From: JAICIG01 sp035532215 | GTDB taxonomy: Bacteria; Planctomycetota; Planctomycetia; Pirellulales; JAICIG01 | Assembly (NCBI GenBank): GCA_035532215.1 | Contig: DATKRK010000053.1 | Span: 1-55,645, forward strand | DNA: 55,645 nt | Direction of reading: 5' to 3' | Shown: in pieces, positions 49,899 through 55,645 of the stretch | Layout: every line of letters begins with the position of its first letter | Position numbering within the stretch: the first letter of the stretch is position 1 | Notes under the pieces: model-generated | The model's database searches: none | Told to the model about the DNA's origin: nothing | Seen by the model: the letters and a program-made list of their open reading frames with translations, nothing else | Made by a program: the position numbers and the translations under genes

Positions 49899-51611
49899 AT
49901 GATCGCTTGCCAGGGGGCATGCCGTCGCGCGGATCGCTTGGAGTGGTTGCTCCTGGCGGGCCTGCTGAGTCTGTTGCCGTTGGGTTGCAATCGAAACAGC
50001 GACGCCCCATCTTCCGCTGCGCGGCCTGCTTTGCCCGGCGCTTCGCCGACCAAGGCGACGCGAGACGCGGAAAAGGCGCGACTGGCGCTGGGTTCTCGGC
50101 CGCCAGCGAGTGTAGAATTGCACAACGACGAAACCGCCAAGCTGCCCGCGTACGCCGCAGATGCCAAACAGCGATCGGCGCATGACGAGTCGAAAGCCGA
50201 GAGCGAAGCCGCTTTAGCGAACGGCCTCTCGGCGGATGACAATCAAAACCTTTCGGCCGACCGTTTTGCCTTGCTCCTGCCTCGCGCCCCGATCGTCGTC
50301 GAGTTGCGAATGACGATCGACGGACGACCGTTTCGAGCCGCCGATGAGAAGTTGGTCGACGACGTGCTGGCGGCGGCCGACCGCAACCGCGACGGGCGAG
50401 CGACCTGGGGCGAGGTCTTTGCCGATCCGAAGCGCATTCTTGGCCCGCGATACGGCGAGTCGCTCAAGTTCTCGGACCGCCAGGAATTCATGAAAGACAA
50501 CGACGCCAACCGCAACGGGCTGGTCGATCGCGACGAGGCCCGGCGGCTCGTCGATCGCGCCAAAGGCTCGGCCGCATTCCTGCTCGACAATTCGCCCGAC
50601 TACCGCCAGGCGAACTTGCGGCAATCGATCGTGCGGGCCTTGCTCGACGTCAATGGCGACGGCGCGCTCGACGGCCGCGAGTTGGCCGGCGCCCGCCAGC
50701 GTTTGCTCGTCGTCGACGCCAACGACGACCACATCGTCGCCTGGTCGGAGTTGGACGATTCCCTGGCCGCCGACGAGCAGGCGATGACTTCGCGGAAGCG
50801 GCTTGGCCGCAGCGATCCGGCCGCGTTGTTGCTCGGCGCCATTATCGACGCTCAGCGAGTCTTTGACGAAAGCAGCGACCTCCCAATCACGTCCCAGGAG
50901 CTGCGCCGACTCGAACAAGCCGAGCCGCAACTCGTCGTCGCCGCGAACTTCGGCGACGCGGACGATTCGCCGCCGGAGCTGTCGTTGGTGCGAGCTTCGC
51001 CTGAACTCGGGCCGGTCGAGTCGCAACTCTCGCCATCGAAGCAAGATCTCGTGCTGCAATTCGCGACTTGCCGCATCCGGTTTGCGATGGACGATCGTGT
51101 CGCCGTCGAGCAGGACGCCCTTTCGATGAAATCGATGGAGGCGATGGCTCGGAACGAGCCGGCCGCCAAGGCTCGGCCGCCGCGATTGGCCGCCATTCAG
51201 GGCGTGGTCTGCAACGAGCAAGACGTGCTGTTTTCGCTGCTGGACGCCAACCACGACCGCCGGCTCACGCCGCGGGAATTGCGGCGATGCAACGAGGCGC
51301 TGCGCGGAATCGACTCCGACGGCGACGGCCGCGTCACGCTCGAGGAGATTCCTGCGGCGCTGGCGCTCTGGTTAGGTCGCGGCCTGCCGCCCGAGACGGC
51401 GCCGCGGCGTTTGCGAGCCACGGCGCTCGCCGCAGCCCAACCCGCCGGGCCGGAGTGGTTTCTGCACATGGACGCCAATCGCGATCAGGAGGTCAGCGCA
51501 CAGGAGTTTCCCGGCGATAGCGCTAAATTCCGCGCGCTCGATTTGGATGGCGACGGGTTCATCGTCGCCGGCGAAGCACAGGCGGCCGATTCCGCCGCGC
51601 GTCGCCAATAG
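49899..51611 (+). CDS. EF-hand calcium-binding lipoprotein
   Basis: A 570-residue protein. The signal peptide ends in LLPLGC, a lipobox, so it is probably lipid-anchored outside the inner membrane. At least eight EF-hand loops are seen, coded near 50375, 50500, 50646, 50716, 51242, 51310, 51471 and 51540. Canonical ones are DVNGDGALDGRE, DSDGDGRVTLEE and DLDGDGFIVAGE; DANDDHIVAWSE and DANHDRRLTPRE are less regular. The middle section (50760-51230) has none and may be a separate beta-rich domain. The ATG at 49899 has GGGGAGG ten bases upstream. It lies 55 bases after the coiled-coil gene and may be the last gene of the operon. Calcium binding is inferred from the loops. Confidence 0.87.
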   Translation: MIACQGACRRADRLEWLLLAGLLSLLPLGCNRNSDAPSSAARPALPGASPTKATRDAEKARLALGSRPPASVELHNDETAKLPAYAADAKQRSAHDESKAESEAALANGLSADDNQNLSADRFALLLPRAPIVVELRMTIDGRPFRAADEKLVDDVLAAADRNRDGRATWGEVFADPKRILGPRYGESLKFSDRQEFMKDNDANRNGLVDRDEARRLVDRAKGSAAFLLDNSPDYRQANLRQSIVRALLDVNGDGALDGRELAGARQRLLVVDANDDHIVAWSELDDSLAADEQAMTSRKRLGRSDPAALLLGAIIDAQRVFDESSDLPITSQELRRLEQAEPQLVVAANFGDADDSPPELSLVRASPELGPVESQLSPSKQDLVLQFATCRIRFAMDDRVAVEQDALSMKSMEAMARNEPAAKARPPRLAAIQGVVCNEQDVLFSLLDANHDRRLTPRELRRCNEALRGIDSDGDGRVTLEEIPAALALWLGRGLPPETAPRRLRATALAAAQPAGPEWFLHMDANRDQEVSAQEFPGDSAKFRALDLDGDGFIVAGEAQAADSAARRQ

Positions 51612-51738
51612 TACGCGTTCGGCTGCGCGTCTTCCGTTTCGTTGAAAGCTGTTGGCCGACTCGCGCAAATGTTGCTTGCCTATTTCACCGCCCGCGCGAA
51701 TAAAATAATCACGGTTGAAACCGCTTGCGACCATCACG

Positions 51739-53697
51739 TCATTGACAGGCGGCTGCTGCATTCGCGGAACCAACCTGATCGCTGCCCATCTGGCGCCGGA
51801 CCATCTGGCGATAGCGGCCGCTGGCGCTCATCAGCTCTTCGTGCGTGCCCGACTCGACGATCCGGCCGTGCTCGATGACGACGATCCGATCGGCGCCGAC
51901 GATCGTGCTCAGCCGGTGGGCGATGACGAAGCAAGTGCGGCCGCGCATCAACGATTGCAGGCTGTGCTGAATCAGCCGCTCGCTTTCGGTGTCGAGATTG
52001 CTGGTCGCTTCGTCGAGAATCAGGATCCGCGGATCGGCCAGCACGGCCCGGGCGATCGCCAGCCGCTGCCGCTGTCCGCCGCTGAGCTTGACGCCGCGCT
52101 CGCCGATCAGCGTCTCGTAGCCTTGCGGCAGCGCGGCCACGAATTCGTGCGCGTGCGCGATCCGCGCCGCCTGCTCGATCTCTTCCGGACTTGCGTGACG
52201 CGCCGAGTAGCCGATGTTTTCCGCGATCGTGCCGTCGAACAGAAAGATGTCTTGTTCGACGATGCCCAGCAGCCGGCGAAAGCCGTCGAGTTCGATCTCG
52301 CGCAAATCGACGCCGTCCAGCGCGATGCGACCGCCGCTCGGATCGTAGAACCGTGCGACCAGATTGCAGAGCGTGGTCTTGCCGGCGCCGCTGGGGCCGA
52401 CTAGGGCGATCGTCTGGCCCGCTTCGGCTTCGAGACAGAGGTCCTTCAGCACCAGTTCGGAACCTTCGGGATATTGAAAGTCGACGTGGTCGATCGTAAT
52501 CCGGCCTTCGACGCCGCCGGGCCGCACGGCGAGGGCGCCGGGCACGTCGGGCATTTCGCGCGGCTCTTCGAGCAGATCGAGCACCCGGTCGAGTCCGGCC
52601 AAGCCGCCCTGCAACGCCGTGGCGCTTTCGGCCAGCACGGCGAACGGTTCGAGCAGCATCGTCAGGTAGACCAGAAACATCATCAGATCGCCGAGCGACA
52701 GCCGTCCGGCGAGCACTTCCGATCCGCCGTAGAGCAGCAAGGCGGCCGAGGCCAGCGGAATGATCGTATCCCAGACGATCTCCACGCCTCGCGCCCACCA
52801 CCAGGCGCCCAGTTCCTGCCGGGCCATCAGATGGTTGCCGCGAGCGAAGCGGCCGGCCTCGCTGCGTTGGCGTCCAAAAGCCCGCACCACGCGCATGCCG
52901 CCGAAGGCCTCGGTCGCGTGGCTGTCGACGTCTTGCCGCTGCTTGCGAATGTCGCGGTGCAACGGTCGGATGCGATTGATCCAGGTGCGGTGACTGAAAT
53001 AGACGGCCGGCAGCAAGAGCAGCGATCCGGCCAAGAGCCGCCCATCGACCCAGGCCAGCACGGCCATGCTGCCCAGCAGTTGGATGAGGGCCCGCCAAGG
53101 ATTGTAGAGCATGCTGAACACCAGCTCGCCGACTCCGCCGGCGTCTTCGCGCAGGATGCTGGCCACGCCGCCCGACTTGAGCTGATAAACCCGGTGCAAG
53201 GGCAAGCGAGAAGCATGCTGAAACACCTGCCGGCGCACCGCCGCCTGCACGCGCTTCGTCACCCGGGTGGCATACCCGCGGCTCCAGAGATGAATGGCCG
53301 TCTGCGCGAACGAGACCGCGACCACGCCGGCCGCCAGCAGCGCTAATAACCGGCTGCGATCGCCCGCCACGCCCCACCACTCGGCCCAAGGACCGGCCAA
53401 TGGCTTGCCGCTCAGCACGTTGTCGATAACCAGCTTGGTGGCGGCCGGCGGCAACAGCTTGAGCAGCGTCGAAACGGTCAAGGTCGCCAGGGCCAGGCCG
53501 ATCTTGAAGTGCAAGCCGTTCAGCAGCCGCCAAAACTCGGCCAGTAGCCGCCAAAAGGTGCGGTGCTTCGGCGCCAGGGGGCGCAATTCCCCGTGCAGCG
53601 ACCCGGTGAATTTCAATTCGCCGGCGCGGCGGCGCCGGGCCAGGTCGAGTCGGTATTCGCGAAAACGGGAGCGGCTGGAGGAGGAGCCACGCGGCAT
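51739..53697 (-). CDS. ABC exporter, permease fused to ATPase
   Basis: A 652-residue type IV (MsbA-like) half-transporter. The N-terminus is basic, then six transmembrane helices span roughly residues 55-380 (HFKIGLALATLTVSTLLKLL, LIQLLGSMAVLAWVDGRLL). The ATPase domain has Walker A GPSGAGKTTL, the Q-loop IVEQDIFLFDGTIAENIGYS, the signature VKLSGGQRQRLAIARAVL, Walker B RILILDEATSNLDTES and the switch histidine in FVIAHRLST. It works as a homodimer or with another half, exporting lipid, peptide or drug. The substrate cannot be told. It lies 186 bases downstream of csrA on the same strand and is convergent with the EF-hand gene. Confidence 0.92.
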   Translation of the reverse strand: MPRGSSSSRSRFREYRLDLARRRRAGELKFTGSLHGELRPLAPKHRTFWRLLAEFWRLLNGLHFKIGLALATLTVSTLLKLLPPAATKLVIDNVLSGKPLAGPWAEWWGVAGDRSRLLALLAAGVVAVSFAQTAIHLWSRGYATRVTKRVQAAVRRQVFQHASRLPLHRVYQLKSGGVASILREDAGGVGELVFSMLYNPWRALIQLLGSMAVLAWVDGRLLAGSLLLLPAVYFSHRTWINRIRPLHRDIRKQRQDVDSHATEAFGGMRVVRAFGRQRSEAGRFARGNHLMARQELGAWWWARGVEIVWDTIIPLASAALLLYGGSEVLAGRLSLGDLMMFLVYLTMLLEPFAVLAESATALQGGLAGLDRVLDLLEEPREMPDVPGALAVRPGGVEGRITIDHVDFQYPEGSELVLKDLCLEAEAGQTIALVGPSGAGKTTLCNLVARFYDPSGGRIALDGVDLREIELDGFRRLLGIVEQDIFLFDGTIAENIGYSARHASPEEIEQAARIAHAHEFVAALPQGYETLIGERGVKLSGGQRQRLAIARAVLADPRILILDEATSNLDTESERLIQHSLQSLMRGRTCFVIAHRLSTIVGADRIVVIEHGRIVESGTHEELMSASGRYRQMVRRQMGSDQVGSANAAAACQ

Positions 53698-53774
53698 GAC
53701 AGCTCGTCAAGTTGGAGGATCCGCCGGCTCACGGAGAGGCCAGCGCGGCGTTCGCTCCCGCCGCACAGCGGAAT

Positions 53775-53842
53775 CTGCAGGGCTACTCACTGCACCCTGC
53801 AGACCGCCAGCGACTTCCAAGAGCGGCGCCGCCCCCATTATA
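53775..53842 (-). promoter_or_regulatory. Possible promoter and leader hairpin of the ABC exporter
   Basis: On the minus strand a perfect TATAAT lies at 53842 to 53837, but no good -35 precedes it. Downstream in the leader is a perfect hairpin, CTGCAGGG (53775-53782) with CCCTGCAG (53795-53802). This would let the exporter be transcribed apart from csrA. Confidence 0.4.
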
Positions 53843-53883
53843 GGCGCTATCAACACTGCTGGCGCGGCCCCGACCGGCTTGAC

Positions 53884-54108
53884 TCAACCATTCGGGCAGG
53901 CGGCGAGACAAATCGCGAGGTCAGTCCGATTGGCCTCAACCAGCCGCTCCTGCTGGAGCCGCTCGAACACTTCTTGCCGGTGAATCGGCACTTCGGCGGG
54001 ACCGGCGAAGCCCAACTTGACCTTGTCTCCGCGGACTTCGAGGATTGTCACCGTGATCGAGCCGCCGATGACGATTTGTTGTCCCTTGGATCGCGATAGC
54101 ACCAACAT
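53884..54108 (-). CDS. csrA: Carbon storage regulator CsrA
   Basis: A 74-residue RNA-binding regulator. MLVLSRSKGQQIVIG is the canonical start, and GFAGPAEVPIHRQEVFERL carries the RNA-contacting Arg44 and the usual VxIHRxE pattern. It has a somewhat longer tail than most (LVEANRTDLAICLAACPNG). CsrA dimers bind GGA in leader hairpins and block or protect mRNAs. The ATG at 54108 has a near-perfect AAGGAGGT seven bases upstream, and this Shine-Dalgarno itself contains GGA, so autoregulation is possible. It stands alone, not next to flagellar genes. Confidence 0.93.
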   Translation of the reverse strand: MLVLSRSKGQQIVIGGSITVTILEVRGDKVKLGFAGPAEVPIHRQEVFERLQQERLVEANRTDLAICLAACPNG

Positions 54109-54217
54109 GCCGGAACCTCCTTGCAGGCGAAGTAACAAGAAATTACGGGTCCTCGCGGGTCAACTTCGGGCTTCATTCCGAAGAGTTGGGCCGCATCAGC
54201 CTTGCGGTCCGAACATG

Positions 54218-54255
54218 AAAAAACCTCTGAAGTGCATTACGAAGCACGCCAGAGG
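54218..54255 (-). terminator. Rho-independent terminator, minus strand
   Basis: Read on the minus strand, CCTCTG and CAGAGG close a hairpin with inner arms GTGC and GCAC, followed by six Ts (plus-strand AAAAAA at 54218-54223). It should end the transcript of the NPFQAP membrane protein gene at 54486-54953. Confidence 0.7.
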
Positions 54256-54485
54256 CCTTCACAACCCAGCTTGAACTTGTCCGCCATGAACAAGGTCCAC
54301 GCGGGTAAGGGTAAGTCGCGGAGACCGAGAGAGTCAAGGGCAGTTTCCCAGGTACGCACGGTTTTTTCGGCATTGAAAAAACGCCCGATCGCGGTATGGA
54401 GATCGAGGCCCGCAATCCGCTTTCCAATCGTGAACCCTCGTGAAGGCGACGAGTTGCGGAATAGGTACGCAACTACCGGATGAAC
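54240..54485 (-). other. In-frame open stretch after the membrane protein stop
   Basis: After the TAG at 54486-54488 the same frame continues for 82 codons without a start codon near its beginning (for example FTIGKRIAGLDLHTAIG, WTLFMADKFKLGCEGLW) and stops at TAA (54237-54239) inside the terminator hairpin. It may be untranslated leader-like 3' sequence, a decayed gene end or a readthrough extension. No domain can be named with confidence. Confidence 0.3.
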
Positions 54486-54953
54486 CTAAAAGCCGGAGAG
54501 ATCAGCCCCAAGAAGCCCGACCTTGTGTCCGTTTTGCTGTAGCACTGTCGTCGCTCGGGAAGCAACGAACAGCAGCACCATTACACCGGCGCATGGGACG
54601 AAGGGGGCCGCCGCCGCGGCGGGCAGTATGCCGAAGACGAACATGACCCCGACAAAACCGAGCATTGGTACGACCGCCACCAACGCGCGCAAGACGGCCA
54701 GGCCCACATGATTGACTTTGGCGGCCAGCAAAAAGATCAACACGGTCCCGGCCAATCCCGCGAAAAGATACAGTAATCCTACTACTGGCAGAGGTACGAG
54801 GAACTGACTGAGCATCGCGATCAAAATAACCAAGACGCAAATCAGAATGCCTTTTTGATAAACCGCCACGCTTTTCAGATCCTCGCGGCGTCCGCTTTTG
54901 ACGCCTACTGCGTAGTCATCGGATTGCGGAGCCTGAAAAGGATTATCGCTCAT
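54486..54953 (-). CDS. Small NPFQAP-type membrane protein
   Basis: A 155-residue protein starting MSDNPFQAPQSDDYAVG, the short conserved N-terminus I recall on many small planctomycete membrane proteins. About four helices follow (GILICVLVILIAMLSQFLVP, VVGLLYLFAGLAGTVLIFLL, AVLRALVAVVPMLGFVG, AGVMVLLFVASRAT). The end, VLQQNGHKVGLLGADLSGF, is also typical, so the TAG at 54486 is probably the true stop. The ATG at 54953 is chosen because the longer frame upstream is not coding-like. Function unknown. Confidence 0.8.
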   Translation of the reverse strand: MSDNPFQAPQSDDYAVGVKSGRREDLKSVAVYQKGILICVLVILIAMLSQFLVPLPVVGLLYLFAGLAGTVLIFLLAAKVNHVGLAVLRALVAVVPMLGFVGVMFVFGILPAAAAAPFVPCAGVMVLLFVASRATTVLQQNGHKVGLLGADLSGF

Positions 54954-55104
54954 TGTTGCTTCCCCAAGGCTGGCATGGAATTGTTTTTCGAAGGCGACGC
55001 GACTTCGCGTTCGCCCCAGCATAACCCCTCGCCGGAGCTGTTCCAGGGTTCCGCACCAAGAGCGAGCAAAAACGAGCCAGCGTCCCAACAGGATGCCTTC
55101 GACT

Positions 55105-55521
55105 TCAAGAAGCGGCGCCATCGAGATTTTCGTCCCCGGCGAACAATGACCGACGCCGCGCCGGTCTGGGCTGGGCATCCAACCAACGCCGCAAGACGGC
55201 CAAGATGTGCCCGATTTCAGCTTCCGAAAGCTCTTTTCCGGCGACGATTCCGTGCCATTTCGCCAGGCACGAGCGGCAGCAAGTGGCCGTCGCGTGCTGG
55301 GCGACGAACGCCGGATGCCCGCGCATCGGCGTCTGGCGGCCGTCGTTTGCCGGGCGTGCCGGCGCCAGTCGCTGCCGCAGAAACGTCTCAGCATGTTCGA
55401 GCACCGCATCGAGCCCGCGATCGGACAGGTAACCCGCGTCCTTGGAATTCAAGCGAAACCGGCCGCGGAATTTCGAGCGGGCCAAGGCGGCGAACAGTTC
55501 GTCGAGCGGGGGCGGCGTCAT
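55105..55521 (-). CDS. DUF4186 family protein
   Basis: A 138-residue protein. It matches the DUF4186 pattern: LDELFAALARSKFRGRFRLN, an internal GLDAVLEHAETFLRQRLAPA, then NDGRQTPMRGHPAFVAQHAT followed by ATCCRSCLAKWHGI. The invariant-looking His, Cys pair and KWHGI suggest a metal site. The family has no known function. It is divergent from the gene that begins at 55622; a TATAGT -10-like box lies just upstream of its ATG on the minus strand. Confidence 0.88.
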   Translation of the reverse strand: MTPPPLDELFAALARSKFRGRFRLNSKDAGYLSDRGLDAVLEHAETFLRQRLAPARPANDGRQTPMRGHPAFVAQHATATCCRSCLAKWHGIVAGKELSEAEIGHILAVLRRWLDAQPRPARRRSLFAGDENLDGAAS

Positions 55522-55550
55522 GGCATCTTACTATACCGGATGCCGACGCT

Positions 55551-55580
55551 TTGACCGCCTGCGAACCCGCGTAGTAGTAT
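55551..55580 (+). promoter_or_regulatory. Promoter pointing out of the window
   Basis: TTGACC at 55551-55556 and TAGTAT at 55575-55580, 18 bases apart, in the spacer divergent from the DUF4186 gene. Confidence 0.5.
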
Positions 55581-55621
55581 GTTGTCGCTCGATCACACTT
55601 CGCCCAACGGGGAACACGCTG

Positions 55622-55645
55622 ATGACACGCATCGCTTGGCGGTTG
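55622..55645 (+). CDS. Start of a gene cut by the window end
   Basis: ATG at 55622 with GGGGAA ten bases upstream and a promoter 42 bases before it. Only MTRIAWRL is visible. The basic start could be a signal peptide, but the product cannot be named. Confidence 0.35.

Noticed and set aside
51734..53710. 658-codon open frame on the same strand as the ABC exporter
   Set aside because: A different frame of the same region, extremely Arg-rich, while the adjacent frame has all ABC motifs.
54202..54483. Plus-strand 93-codon frame in the csrA-NPFQAP spacer
   Set aside because: Begins in the terminator hairpin and has a very basic, non-protein-like composition.
1..55645. CRISPR array, tRNA, rRNA, prophage or complete insertion sequence
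   Set aside because: No direct-repeat array, cloverleaf, rRNA-like block, phage structural gene or transposase was seen on either strand.

Overview
The window is GC-rich, gene-dense bacterial DNA that looks chromosomal and comes from a planctomycete, probably Pirellulales-like. Several independent signs support this: a DUF1501 protein, a 4070-residue TPR protein with repeated C-terminal modules of the DUF1583 type, membrane proteins whose N-terminus reads MSDNPFQAP, an HTTM protein, exported leucine-rich-repeat proteins, a MoxR/DUF58/von Willebrand gene set, and many short inverted repeats typical of planctomycete spacers. I see no rRNA, tRNA, CRISPR array, phage genes or intact insertion sequence.

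Layout. 1-4.3 kb: an Arm-like YGDDA-repeat membrane protein whose 5' end may lie outside the window, then a MarR regulator and an iron-sulfur reductase/SCP2 fusion that each carry the same operator, then a cytochrome P460-like lipoprotein. 4.3-8.3 kb: two tandem paralogous membrane proteins with leucine-rich-repeat tails. 8.3-13.9 kb: hairpin repeats, a MOSC-domain remnant, a lipase-like lipoprotein, a MaoC-like hydratase and an HTTM protein. 13.9-15.5 kb: an ATPase/permease pair of an uptake ABC transporter without its binding protein. 15.7-21.4 kb: an imuA-imuB-dnaE2 mutagenic repair cassette, laced with repeats, one of which lies inside imuB. 21.5-29 kb: DUF1501, an 890-residue anchored protein, a nuclease-fold-like protein, an LRR protein and a small exported protein, all on the minus strand. 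29-41.3 kb: the single giant exported TPR gene. 41.7-51.6 kb: divergent from it, a plus-strand run of MoxR ATPase, DUF58, two von Willebrand membrane proteins, a coiled-coil membrane protein and an EF-hand lipoprotein. 51.7-55.6 kb: an ABC exporter, csrA, a small NPFQAP membrane protein, a DUF4186 protein and the first codons of another gene.

How the genes work together. The clearest functional units are the MarR/reductase pair (shared operator), the ImuA-ImuB-DnaE2 translesion mutasome, and the MoxR-DUF58-VWA operon, where an AAA ATPase probably acts on a membrane-bound assembly of von Willebrand proteins. The giant protein shares a 477-base divergent promoter region with that operon and may act at the same envelope site, but this is inference from position only.

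Starts were chosen from ribosome-binding sites and family lengths, so several genes are shorter than their longest open frame. Functional calls rest on motifs read by eye; no database search was possible.
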